From JAFDZW01 sp964404255 (lineage in GTDB: Bacteria > Bacteroidota > Ignavibacteria > Palsa-1295), in contig CAYOJJ010000001.1 in the NCBI GenBank assembly GCA_964404255.1, forward strand, positions 124,001-188,000: a stretch of 64,000 nt of DNA, in the 5' to 3' direction. The notes beneath the pieces are model-generated. The model saw only the letters and a list, made by a program, of their open reading frames with translations. It did no database searches and was not told the origin of the DNA. This document shows positions 26,108 through 34,307 of this stretch, piece after piece. The translations under genes and the position numbers were made by a program. The number at the start of each line of letters is the position of its first letter. Position 1 is the first letter of the stretch.

Positions 26108-26776
26108 TTACTTGGTTGCCATCGTTGTGGCTCGATTCTCTTTCGGAATACTCTGCAGCATCGGGTCGGTAGAATCGATGTTCCAGCTTCCGAGCCAATT
26201 GATATAGGTTACGATTGCAAGGCCCTTTTCATTGGGGCGCTTATGCTCATCGAAGAACCAGGTGAATTCCGGCATCACGGAAGTCGGTACGACATTCGTC
26301 GGCTTATAAAAATGCGCCATGTGCCAGTCATTCGAGCGGCGTCCAGATTCACGGAAGAGATCGGGCCCGACGCGGCGCGTACCCATCATCTGCGGCATCT
26401 GCAGGACGTTCTGGTATTCGTCAGCGGTCGAGACCTTTCCCCAACGAGCGGGTTCGTTAGAGATCGGTCTGACCTGCTGCGAATGACAATGCCAGCATGC
26501 TTCGGCAATGTAAATATCACGACCGTAACCCAATGCTTTTTTATAAGCAGCCGAGTTCGGCTCGCCATACACTTTCTTGAACTCGGCAGGATAATCCTGT
26601 GCAAGTTTGACAAAAGAAGCGGGGACAACCTTGCTCAGATCGTCGAGGCTTTTTGTCGGAATTTTTTTCATCATAAGCCACGGTACCAGACCGGACGAAA
26701 TAAAGCTAAAGGCGAAGAAGACGATACCTGCGATCAGGAATACCGTACTAAAGCGCTCAATGGGTGATTTTGCCAT
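26108..26776 (-). CDS. ccoO: cbb3-type cytochrome c oxidase subunit II, monoheme
   Basis: A 222-aa membrane-anchored cytochrome c. One N-terminal helix (FLIAGIVFFAFSFISSGLVP) is followed by a periplasmic domain with a single heme site EACWHCHSQQVRPI and the distal Met in VPTSVMPEFTWFF. GYGRDIYIAEACWHCHSQQV and GTRRVGPDL are hallmarks of FixO/CcoO. It passes electrons to CcoN. Between it and ccoN lies an unrelated 217-aa gene, whereas ccoN and ccoO are normally adjacent. Confidence 0.95.
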   Translation of the reverse strand: MAKSPIERFSTVFLIAGIVFFAFSFISSGLVPWLMMKKIPTKSLDDLSKVVPASFVKLAQDYPAEFKKVYGEPNSAAYKKALGYGRDIYIAEACWHCHSQQVRPISNEPARWGKVSTADEYQNVLQMPQMMGTRRVGPDLFRESGRRSNDWHMAHFYKPTNVVPTSVMPEFTWFFDEHKRPNEKGLAIVTYINWLGSWNIDSTDPMLQSIPKENRATTMATK

Positions 26777-26786
26777 GATCTTCTTT

Positions 26787-27440
26787 TTAATTATTTCCTT
26801 CGGTACGTACCATTGCCTGGCGTTTGTAATCGGTTGCCTCGAAGTGCCCCCATTCCCCGATGAATACCATCGTCAGTGCAAAGACGACGTGCGTCAATGC
26901 CGCTACCCAGAATGGGATCTGATTAAGGATCCAACTGCCGCCGAAAAGCATCGGCTGCAGCCAGGAAAGGATACCGTAAAAATTTAGGAGCCATATTCCG
27001 ATACCGATCGCTATCGCAACGCCGATCCTCGTCGTTCGGGCCGAGTTGGTAAAGTATCGATACATCAATACTTCAAAAACTATGCCATAGAAGGCACCCG
27101 TCACGATATAAAGAATAATGCCGATGATAAGCGTTATTTCCGAATCGTTTGTAAGTGCCGGTTCGCCCATCGGGAAGGTCATAAAGACTTTAATGAGCTG
27201 GAACGGCTGTTTATCGAAAAGCACGGAGCCGATTACGTTAAAAAAAAGGCTCACCACGGCACCAAAACCACCGAGGATGCTACCCGTTGTAATGTGATAC
27301 CACCAGTAGAAGCTTTTCGGCGGCCAGGCTTCTTCTTCTTTGGCAACAACAGGTTTCTTTTCTTCAAGATCGGTCAAGAGCGCCGATGCCTCGGCCTGCA
27401 ACTCCTGAAGGCGTTTTATTTTTTCTTCGCGTGTCATCAT
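26787..27440 (-). CDS. Four-helix membrane protein between ccoN and ccoO
   Basis: A 217-aa protein. The first 40 residues are a charged, probably coiled-coil segment (REEKIKRLQELQAEASALLT). At least four membrane helices follow (SILGGFGAVVSLFFNVIGSV, LIIGIILYIVTGAFYGIVFE, IGVAIAIGIGIWLLNFYGIL, WVAALTHVVFALTMVFIGEW). No conserved metal or heme motif is seen. Gaps of 19 and 10 bases place it firmly in the oxidase operon. I do not recognise the family; an extra oxidase subunit is the simplest reading. Confidence 0.75.
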   Translation of the reverse strand: MMTREEKIKRLQELQAEASALLTDLEEKKPVVAKEEEAWPPKSFYWWYHITTGSILGGFGAVVSLFFNVIGSVLFDKQPFQLIKVFMTFPMGEPALTNDSEITLIIGIILYIVTGAFYGIVFEVLMYRYFTNSARTTRIGVAIAIGIGIWLLNFYGILSWLQPMLFGGSWILNQIPFWVAALTHVVFALTMVFIGEWGHFEATDYKRQAMVRTEGNN

Positions 27441-27459
27441 AATGGCGGTTGTTGGGGGA

Positions 27460-28923
27460 TTATGATACCACAGCCGGGCGGTTCATCGAAGCCGGCGCTA
27501 ATTCATACTCTCTATCGACTACCGGGTTAGCTTCGCCGAGTTTGATCGGGTTCTTGGCCGTGCGATAAAGATTATACACCCAGATGATCTGGCCAAGGAC
27601 GATCATCGTACCGGCAAAGGTGCGAACCATCCAGAACGGCATCGAAGCGACAAGCGATTGCTCCCAGATCTGTAGCGAGCGCCAGCTAAAGCCTTGTACT
27701 AATCCTGCGATCGTGAGATCGCCGAACATGATCACTAAGCCAATGGTCGTAAGCCAGTAATGCCAGACGTTCAGACGCAGGCTATACCATTCACGCCCTG
27801 TAACGCGCGGCCATAAGTGTGTTACCACTCCAAGCAGCCAGAAACCGAATACACCGAGCATAACAAGGTGGGCGTGAGCGACAACCCAATCGGTAAAGTG
27901 GATGACCTGCTGAAGCGTTAGCGTAACCTGAAAAGCGCACTGCAAACAGGTGGTGAAATAGAGCACCATTCCCGTATAGAACCAGCGGATCGGCAGGTTC
28001 GTCTTTAAGATCGAGGCCGAGCCTTTAAGCGTCAGGAAGAAGTTTACAATAACGGTTGTTACTACGATCTCTACGGCGATCGTCGAAGTAACGGCTCCGT
28101 ATTGCACGAACATCGGGATAGGGCTCCACAAGAAGTGATGCACGCCCTGCAATGGGTAGAAAAATGCAAGACCCCAGAAACCGACGAGCGATAGTGCATG
28201 ACTATAGATGGGCTTCTTCATAATCAGCGGCACAAAGTAATACATCATACCCCAGCCGAGCGGCGTTACAAAGAGCCCTACGAGATCGTGAATATATAAT
28301 CCGCCTATGGCGGCACCTGCAACGCCCGGTGCAAAGAACTGCGGCAGATAGTTACCCATGATATAGACAAGACCAGTCCACACAAAGGCCGCTGTGAAAT
28401 ACCAGAGCGAAACATACAGCGGCTTTTCCTTTGTGCGGATTATTGGTACATAAAAATTCACGGTCATTAACAGGACCCCAACGATAACGACCGGATCGAT
28501 GAAGATCGGTGTCTCTGCCCATTCGACACCCTGCGCTAAACCATAGAGCTGGCCGACAAACGTTGCTACCAATATTGCCTGCCAGGCCCAGAAAAGAAAA
28601 AGTGAGACTCCTCGTTTCCAGACCCGCTGGCCCGTCAGGCGAGGCACGGCCCAATACAACCCTCCGAAGAAGAGATTTGCCAGAAAGCCATACGCGGCCA
28701 TATTGGTATGCACCATTCTGACACGGCCCGGCGAAAGGATCTCAATCCCCGGGAACAAATAGCTCCGTAAGAATTGAGTACTGAATACCAGCCCGGCAAA
28801 GAGCGCAAGAAAGAAGGCGCTGATACCGGCGATGAAGTGTGCTTTAACAACCCACTTATCGACCAGCGACGAGCTATTATCTTGCGCGTGGCTGGGCAGG
28901 GTCGATGCATTTACTAAAGCCAT
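27460..28923 (-). CDS. ccoN: cbb3-type cytochrome c oxidase subunit I
   Basis: A 487-aa heme-copper oxidase core with 12 helices, reducing O2 at a heme b3-CuB centre and pumping protons. Ligands are all present: H72 for the low-spin heme (VRMVHTNMAAYG), CuB ligands H212 (YIHDLVGLFVTPLGWG), H262 and H263 (GVHHFLWSPIP), the cbb3-specific cross-linked Tyr Y256, and heme ligands H350 and H352 (VVAHAHLVMLG). H212, Y256, H262/H263 and H350/H352 are each offset by five from the numbering I recall for the Pseudomonas stutzeri enzyme, so spacing is conserved. Unlike many Bacteroidota, CcoN is not fused to CcoO. Confidence 0.97.
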   Translation of the reverse strand: MALVNASTLPSHAQDNSSSLVDKWVVKAHFIAGISAFFLALFAGLVFSTQFLRSYLFPGIEILSPGRVRMVHTNMAAYGFLANLFFGGLYWAVPRLTGQRVWKRGVSLFLFWAWQAILVATFVGQLYGLAQGVEWAETPIFIDPVVIVGVLLMTVNFYVPIIRTKEKPLYVSLWYFTAAFVWTGLVYIMGNYLPQFFAPGVAGAAIGGLYIHDLVGLFVTPLGWGMMYYFVPLIMKKPIYSHALSLVGFWGLAFFYPLQGVHHFLWSPIPMFVQYGAVTSTIAVEIVVTTVIVNFFLTLKGSASILKTNLPIRWFYTGMVLYFTTCLQCAFQVTLTLQQVIHFTDWVVAHAHLVMLGVFGFWLLGVVTHLWPRVTGREWYSLRLNVWHYWLTTIGLVIMFGDLTIAGLVQGFSWRSLQIWEQSLVASMPFWMVRTFAGTMIVLGQIIWVYNLYRTAKNPIKLGEANPVVDREYELAPASMNRPAVVS

Positions 28924-28971
28924 GGGTAGTTTCGGTTAGTAATTGATAGAAAAATTTTGATAGTGTATATT

Positions 28972-29829
28972 TTACTGTGCTTTTTTTGTCGTATCGATTA
29001 TCGGCACTGCTGCCAGATCCGATTCTTTGACGTTAGTCTTCCCCATCAGATAGACCACATACGATACGAGGTGCCAGTTATCTTCGTCGCTAAGGATACC
29101 TCCGAACGCAGGCATCGGAGTACCGGCCAGACCGGTATAGAAGGTACGATAAATATCTTCAACCCGAGAGCCGCCCTTGAGTACGCCTTCTCTGAAATTG
29201 AACGGTTTGATCGGGTTCTTTTCGGCGTCTTCGAGAGTCGCGGCAGAGTGGCCATCGCCAAGACCGGTTTCACCGTGGCAATTAGCACAGCCCATCTTTG
29301 CATAGACCGCTTTACCTTTTGCGATCGATGGTGCTCCGCCAACCCATGCCGGCGCCGGACCAAAGGCAAGCGATACCGGAGTAGGATTAGTCTGCCAGCG
29401 ATCGGAGAAGGTTTTAATATATTCTATGACATTCGCACGATCGGCTTCGGAGAGTTGTGCCCAACTCGGCATCGATGAGCGCGGTACACCATTGGTGATC
29501 GTGCGGTGAAGGTCGGCATCGCTCGGCAGCGATCCCGGCGCCGTCGAGATAAACTTGAACATTCCGCGAGTGAAATTTCTCGGCTTGACCTCGAGCATTG
29601 CGGCGGCAGGACCTTTGCCATCGCCTTTTAATCCGTGGCAGCCCGAGCAGTACATTTCATAGACTTGTTTTCCCTGCCAGGCTTTTACCCACTGTGCTTC
29701 ACTTACCGAAGCACGTTTGAGCGTGTTGATCTTCTTTGCCGAGGCTTGTTCTTCGAACGGCGTTTGCTTGCAGGATAATAAACTTAGGCAAGCAATAGAA
29801 GCTAGTACGAGGGTGGAAGTTTTCATCAC
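28972..29829 (-). CDS. Diheme cytochrome c lipoprotein of the cbb3 operon (CcoP-like role)
   Basis: A 285-aa protein with a lipoprotein signal (LSLLSC|KQTP) and two c-type domains: EMYCSGCHGLKGDGKGPAAA (heme 1) and YAKMGCANCHGETGLGDGHS (heme 2), with Met ligands in SSMPSWAQL and TPMPAFGGIL. CcoP has the same diheme layout but a transmembrane anchor; here a lipid anchor replaces it. First gene of the operon, 48 bases ahead of ccoN, with a good promoter just upstream. It is either the third oxidase subunit or the electron donor. Confidence 0.9.
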   Translation of the reverse strand: MMKTSTLVLASIACLSLLSCKQTPFEEQASAKKINTLKRASVSEAQWVKAWQGKQVYEMYCSGCHGLKGDGKGPAAAMLEVKPRNFTRGMFKFISTAPGSLPSDADLHRTITNGVPRSSMPSWAQLSEADRANVIEYIKTFSDRWQTNPTPVSLAFGPAPAWVGGAPSIAKGKAVYAKMGCANCHGETGLGDGHSAATLEDAEKNPIKPFNFREGVLKGGSRVEDIYRTFYTGLAGTPMPAFGGILSDEDNWHLVSYVVYLMGKTNVKESDLAAVPIIDTTKKAQ

Positions 29830-29848
29830 TTAACAAAAAGTTATGGTA

Positions 29849-29880
29849 CAAATCTAATGCTCGACTGTAGCAAAGAACAA
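29849..29880 (-). promoter_or_regulatory. Promoter of the cbb3 operon (TTG / TAnnTTTG type)
   Basis: On the minus strand TTG (complement of 29878-29880) and TAGATTTG (complement of 29849-29856) are separated by 21 bases, fitting the Bacteroidota primary-sigma promoter with -33 TTG and -7 TAnnTTTG and a 19-21 base spacer. Transcription would begin a few bases upstream of the cytochrome gene start. Confidence 0.6.
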
Positions 29881-29914
29881 GGACTAAAACGGTCGCATAT
29901 ACTACTTCTATGAC

Positions 29915-29927
29915 TTGTGTCACACAA
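29915..29927. promoter_or_regulatory. Palindrome TTGTGTCACACAA, candidate operator of the cbb3 operon
   Basis: A 6-1-6 perfect palindrome centred about 70-80 bases upstream of the predicted transcription start. The half-site TTGTG resembles those of CRP/FNR family regulators, but the half-sites are closer together than in their usual sites. Assignment to a regulator is inference. Confidence 0.4.
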
Positions 29928-30040
29928 CTATGATTTGGCTCATAAAAAATTGAATCGCTCAGAAAAAATCAGCCGACGTATAACTTATTAGTAAATAACG
30001 CAGTTACTCCTATTTCCATGAGTTGGCTTTTACCCAGTAA

Positions 30041-30070
30041 AAAATCTTTTTACTATAGTAAAAAGATTTT
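30041..30070 (-). terminator. Terminator-like 30-bp perfect palindrome after the 30112-30648 gene
   Basis: AAAATCTTTTTACTA (30041-30055) is followed directly by its exact complement (30056-30070). On the minus strand it ends in a run of six T and lies 41 bases beyond the stop. The stem is AT-rich, so termination may be moderate. Confidence 0.55.
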
Positions 30071-30111
30071 ACGATTGCCTTTCATTTTGCCGACTGCCGA
30101 AAACCATTAAA

Positions 30112-30648
30112 CTATAAATACATATCGAATAGTATGAGCATCGATGAGAAAACAAGCGTTAAGGAAATCGTCGTTATGACAAACGATTTATTATAGCGAT
30201 TCTTTTTTATTGTCAGAAATAATAAATAGAGGAGAAAACAGCAGATTATCGCGGGTAGCGTCCAGAGAGTTAGCCCGAGATCACGGCTTAATCGCGCTTC
30301 ATCATTCGGCGTTCTGATGCTAACGAACAGTGCTATCCATCGCATTAGGACTGGTGAAACCAAGAAGGGAAAAAGCGACGGTATATTTTTTTTGCGAAGA
30401 AGGAGGAAGATAGCTATTGCCTGAAGCACTGTCCACAAAGGACCGGCAAGCGTTATTACCGAAAAATGCCAGTCCTGCAGATAGCTGCCATTTTTTGGAT
30501 ATCCTTTATTTAAGCTCATCAGCATATCGTTACCAAGAAGCTCTCCGGTAAGATAGTGCATGAACTCATGAGAAACAAAGGTCAAAAGAACGGCAAAACC
30601 CGTTATCAGCGCATACCGAATCGTTAGTTGTTCGGAATTCGATTGCAT
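30112..30648 (-). CDS. Membrane protein with HExxH motif (M50-like)
   Basis: A 178-aa protein with five membrane helices. The first helix carries TFVSHEFMHYLTGELLG, an HExxH zinc-protease motif, and a later segment has SIRTPNDEARLSRDLG, which recalls the third zinc-ligand region (ND) of compact M50-like proteins. The PDZ and other modules of site-2 proteases are absent. It may be a small intramembrane metalloprotease or an inactive relative. It stands alone, with its own terminator. Confidence 0.65.
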   Translation of the reverse strand: MQSNSEQLTIRYALITGFAVLLTFVSHEFMHYLTGELLGNDMLMSLNKGYPKNGSYLQDWHFSVITLAGPLWTVLQAIAIFLLLRKKNIPSLFPFLVSPVLMRWIALFVSIRTPNDEARLSRDLGLTLWTLPAIICCFLLYLLFLTIKKNRYNKSFVITTISLTLVFSSMLILFDMYL

Positions 30649-30726
30649 ACGGCCATAGGTACTACCTGCAACACTTTGATATAATGGCGGAATACTTGCA
30701 TTCTCTTACAACTATTTCGCCGTCTG

Positions 30727-32259
30727 TTATTTTACAAATAGCTTTCCAGTTTGAATCTCTTTATCGGTTTGTACAAGATAAAAATATGCGCCTGAACGAA
30801 GTGTCGATATATCGATAGACAATTCATTTCTTCCTACTTCGAACAATCGTTGTGGTACACTACGCACCTCCGCTCCAAGCTGGTCATATATTTTAAGAGA
30901 AGCGGGGGCAGCATTATCAAGAGCAAAGGAGATCGTTACCATACCACTCGCCGGATTTGGGTAAGCCGTTGCAGAGGTAAGAGCATCGCCCACTGGCGGC
31001 GAAACGGTGCTTGCCGATTTATATATTTCGTTAAGAATTGCAACCGTATAATCGTTCAGGTACACATCGGATATCAGCGGATCGGGATCCCAGTTGACAT
31101 ACAATGCTATTGTTACCGAGTCTTTAGGATTGACATAAGCAGAAGATTGAAATCCTACCATACTACCGCTATGCCCATAGAATGTCTCGGAATAATACGG
31201 GACACGCTCGGTGCCCAAACCATAATAAGAGCTATCATCCAGCCGGTGAACGGTTTTCATTTGCTTTAATGCATCAGCGCTGACCACGCTTCCGGTGTAC
31301 AAGGTCCGAACCCACTTTATCAGATCTGAAGGAGTCGAACAGATATTTCCATCGCCGGGAGAGCCCGTCAGTTGAGCCGTCTTATCAATAAAGGAAAGGT
31401 CGGTCGATGGATATTTGCTATCGGCGGCAGACCAGTTATGAGCAAATGGATACGGGATACTATCGGCCCCTCCCACAAAGGTATGGCTAAGCTGTAATGG
31501 ATCGATAAAATTATTATGAATCAGATCGCGAAGCGATGCACCACCTACTTGCTGGGCAATCACCCCAAGCAATATATAGTTAGTATTACTATATTGATAG
31601 TTAGTGCCGGGCTTAAAATTCGGTGCCTTAACATAGTTCAAAAGAATCGTATCGGCCGTCCAGACTTTACCCGGTTCCAATTCATATTGATCGTAGAGTA
31701 CTGTCTGATCGGTATCGTCATTGGTATAATCGTAAATACCACTGGAATGATTAAGTAGCATCTCGATCGTAATTGCTGAATCGACATTTGGGTAGCGTCG
31801 TGGAAGCCATTTGTAAATAGAATCGTTGATCGAAAGCTTCCCTTGATCCTGCAAGCGCATGATGAGCGCAGCCACAAAGGTTTTAGTAATGCTTCCTGCT
31901 TCACAGAGCAAGCTGGTATCCATCGGCTCGCTGCCATAATTAATACCGACAGTACCATTCCACTGGCCGAAGCCCGGCACATAGATACTGGCAGAAACTC
32001 CATGCATATTGAAGGACAATGTTTTTGCATAGAGGGTGTTCATAGCAGAAAGAATTCTGTTTCCAAGCGATGTAGTATCAATAGCCATAGGCGTTGCTGA
32101 GCCGGAGGACTCCCTGGAAAGCGGTATTGTAACGGCAGCTCGTTTAGTCAGGGCGCTTCGGATGTCTTGTGCCGCTACATTACTTGAACCCGCCATCAGA
32201 AGAAAAAGCACGGGAAACAGTGTGAGGCCGGTATGAGTAGTAACTTTTTTTATCATCAT
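30727..32259 (-). CDS. Secreted serine hydrolase (beta-lactamase/PBP family) with T9SS sorting domain
   Basis: A 510-aa protein. The signal peptide ends SNVAA|QDIRS. Residues of about 65-400 are a class C beta-lactamase-like domain: catalytic SxxK in AGSITKTFVAALIM, YxN in NYQYSNTNYILLG, and a terminal GHSGSMVGFQS (HxG-like). Residues of about 430-510 are a T9SS type A sorting domain (YPNPASGMVTISF, LKIYDQLGAEV, LRSGAYFYLVQTD). It should sit on the cell surface and hydrolyse an ester or peptide; no substrate can be named. Divergently transcribed from the LuxR-type gene, 95 bases away. A second family member is at the left window edge. Confidence 0.92.
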   Translation of the reverse strand: MMIKKVTTHTGLTLFPVLFLLMAGSSNVAAQDIRSALTKRAAVTIPLSRESSGSATPMAIDTTSLGNRILSAMNTLYAKTLSFNMHGVSASIYVPGFGQWNGTVGINYGSEPMDTSLLCEAGSITKTFVAALIMRLQDQGKLSINDSIYKWLPRRYPNVDSAITIEMLLNHSSGIYDYTNDDTDQTVLYDQYELEPGKVWTADTILLNYVKAPNFKPGTNYQYSNTNYILLGVIAQQVGGASLRDLIHNNFIDPLQLSHTFVGGADSIPYPFAHNWSAADSKYPSTDLSFIDKTAQLTGSPGDGNICSTPSDLIKWVRTLYTGSVVSADALKQMKTVHRLDDSSYYGLGTERVPYYSETFYGHSGSMVGFQSSAYVNPKDSVTIALYVNWDPDPLISDVYLNDYTVAILNEIYKSASTVSPPVGDALTSATAYPNPASGMVTISFALDNAAPASLKIYDQLGAEVRSVPQRLFEVGRNELSIDISTLRSGAYFYLVQTDKEIQTGKLFVK

Positions 32260-32354
32260 TATACTTATTAAGGAGCGCTATTACTCGTGACTGGCAGGGC
32301 ATAGCACTCAAGAGAATCCTGCAAGAGTAACCGATAACCCCCTTTACATTTTTC

Positions 32355-32765
32355 ATGTTGCATTACTTACTACTGGAAAACTACGAGCAGCAGTACTCAA
32401 GCCATCGTTCCGAAAAGAACGAGTTCATAGCTTCCGTGAGAGAAAAATTCAAACAGGCTAATAAATTATCATCCTTCGAATTACTTACTTCGCAATTACC
32501 GGAGCAGACCGATTCTTTCGATCATGAGTTATACCTATCGCTGACCTACCAGGAGTTCATGAAACGCCTATTAGCGCAATATCCCGGCCTCTCTTCGACC
32601 GAACTCAAAGTAGCTACTTTGCTTCGGCTATCGATGTCTTCAAAAAAGATCGCCTCGCTATTATCTCTCTCCGTACGAACGGTGGAATACCACCGAACCA
32701 ACGTCCGAAAAAAACTCCGGCTAAAAACAAAGGATAATATCCAGCTTTTTTTGATGAAGGTCTAA
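32355..32765 (+). CDS. LuxR-type HTH transcriptional regulator, short form
   Basis: A 136-aa protein. The C-terminal 60 residues are a GerE/LuxR helix-turn-helix (LSSTELKVATLLRLSMSSKK, IASLLSLSVRTVEYHRTNVR, then KKLRLKTKDNIQLFLM). The N-terminal 75 residues are helical and polar and match no receiver domain, so it may lack phospho-signalling. Relatives in Bacteroidota are fused to TPR and membrane parts; here only the tail end is present. Its position suggests control of the divergent serine hydrolase gene. Confidence 0.85.
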   Translation: MLHYLLLENYEQQYSSHRSEKNEFIASVREKFKQANKLSSFELLTSQLPEQTDSFDHELYLSLTYQEFMKRLLAQYPGLSSTELKVATLLRLSMSSKKIASLLSLSVRTVEYHRTNVRKKLRLKTKDNIQLFLMKV

Positions 32766-32889
32766 ATGAGGTATTTCCTATTTATAAACCCTCTTAGCAG
32801 TAGTAATAGGCCTCGAATTCTATATATCCCAGCCGGGAACGCCACCCCCGGCTCTCAGGTTTTACGACGCACCGAATAATTCGGGGCTT

Positions 32890-32978
32890 GCCGATGTGGC
32901 GGAATAGGTAGACGCAACGGACTTAAAATCCGTTGTCTTGTAAAGGACGTGCCGGTTCGAGTCCGGCCATCGGTACCA
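32890..32978 (+). tRNA. tRNA-Leu (anticodon UAA)
   Basis: The acceptor arm GCCGATG pairs with CATCGGT (G-U at the end), followed by discriminator A and an encoded CCA (32976-32978). The anticodon stem ACGGA/TCCGT (32917-32921 with 32929-32933) encloses loop CTTAAAA, anticodon TAA at 32924-32926. A long variable arm follows, and the T arm GCCGGTTCGAGTCCGGC is intact. The long variable arm agrees with leucine. Confidence 0.97.
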
Positions 32979-32999
32979 CCAATAGCCCACCTTTTAGTA

Positions 33000-34307
33000 A
33001 TGTCACTGCCCTTAGTTGCAATCGTTGGTCGCCCGAATGTAGGGAAATCGACGCTCTTCAACCGCCTCATTGGCGAGCGGCGTGCCATTACCGAATCCAT
33101 TTCCGGCGTAACGCGCGATAGAATTTACTCCCGTGCCGAATGGGCCGGCCGCGAATTTCTGATTGTCGATACCGGCGGTATCGTCCCTGATTCGGAAGAA
33201 TTATTCGAAAAATCTATCCGCCGCCAGGCGGAGATCGCGATCGCCGAAGCAGCCGTTATTCTGTTTGTGGTCGATGTGACAGCCGGGGTACATCCGCTCG
33301 ATAGCGAAGTCGCGCTCATGCTCCGCCGCTCCGGTAAGCCGGTGCTACTGATAGCAAACAAAGTAGATAATCTCGAGCGCATTGCCTATGCCAGTGAATT
33401 CTATGAGCTGGCGCTCGGTGAGCCCTTGGTTTCGAGCGCGATCAGCGGCCGCGGTGTTGGCGATTTTCTCGACGAGCTTTTAAAGTTATTACCACCGGTC
33501 GAAGAAGCGCCGGAAAGCCCGGTGATGAAGCTTGCAATAGTCGGCAAGCCTAATGTGGGAAAATCGAGTTATCTAAATTCCCTGCTTGGCGAAGAACGCG
33601 CTATCGTCACCCCCATTGCCGGTACGACACGCGATTCCATCCATACCTCCTATACGTACTACGGGAAAGAGATCACGCTGATCGATACCGCCGGTATCCG
33701 TCGTAAGAAATATATCGACGATGCCCTGGAGCTGTATTCGATCGTACGCACGATGAAGGCAATCGAAGAATGCGATGTTGCATTGGTGCTTGTCGATGCG
33801 ACGCAGGGTGTAACGAAGCAGGACGCAAAGATCTTAAACGATGTGATCGAAGCGCGCAAGGCGGCGATCCTCGTTGTCAATAAATGGGACCTCATAGAAA
33901 AAGAAACTAACACGGCTGCCACATTCGAAAAAGCCGTCAAAGAGATGCTTGTCACACTCGATTACGTGCCGACTGTCTTCATCAGCGCAAAAACTCATCA
34001 GCGCCATACCAAGCCGATCGAGCTGGCCCTCAAAGCCTTCGACGAACGTAAGAAACGCATTAGCACCGGCGATCTAAATGAGTATTTATTACCCGAAATA
34101 GAAAAAGTACCACCGCCGGCAGTGCAGGGAAGAGATCTTCGAATTAATTATATCACTCAGGTTCGTACGGAGCCGCCGGTCTTTGCTTTCTTCTCGAATC
34201 ACCCCGATCTTATCCCCGATGCCTACAAGCGCTATCTCGAGCGGCGCTTGCGCGAGCAGTACGGCTTTTCAGCCGTACCGATCTCCATGATCTTCAGAAG
34301 AAAATAA
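33000..34307 (+). CDS. der: Ribosome-associated GTPase Der/EngA
   Basis: A 435-aa protein with two tandem GTPase domains needed for 50S subunit maturation. The P-loops are VGRPNVGKST (about residue 9) and VGKPNVGKSS (about 183); switch regions include VDTGGIV and IDTAGIRRKK, and specificity loops are ANKVD and VNKWD. The C-terminal 80 residues form the KH-like domain (LRINYITQVRTEPPVFAFFS). The frame is open to 32949, but that part lies inside the tRNA gene, so ATG 33000 (MSLPLVAIVG) is the start. The stop abuts the stop of the convergent next gene. Confidence 0.97.
   Translation: MSLPLVAIVGRPNVGKSTLFNRLIGERRAITESISGVTRDRIYSRAEWAGREFLIVDTGGIVPDSEELFEKSIRRQAEIAIAEAAVILFVVDVTAGVHPLDSEVALMLRRSGKPVLLIANKVDNLERIAYASEFYELALGEPLVSSAISGRGVGDFLDELLKLLPPVEEAPESPVMKLAIVGKPNVGKSSYLNSLLGEERAIVTPIAGTTRDSIHTSYTYYGKEITLIDTAGIRRKKYIDDALELYSIVRTMKAIEECDVALVLVDATQGVTKQDAKILNDVIEARKAAILVVNKWDLIEKETNTAATFEKAVKEMLVTLDYVPTVFISAKTHQRHTKPIELALKAFDERKKRISTGDLNEYLLPEIEKVPPPAVQGRDLRINYITQVRTEPPVFAFFSNHPDLIPDAYKRYLERRLREQYGFSAVPISMIFRRK

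Noticed and set aside
32831..32853. AGCCGGG/CCCGGCT hairpin upstream of tRNA-Leu as a terminator
   Set aside because: A 7-bp stem without T run; too weak to call.
32949..32999. N-terminal extension of Der from 32949
   Set aside because: It overlaps the tRNA-Leu gene; the standard Der start is at 33000.
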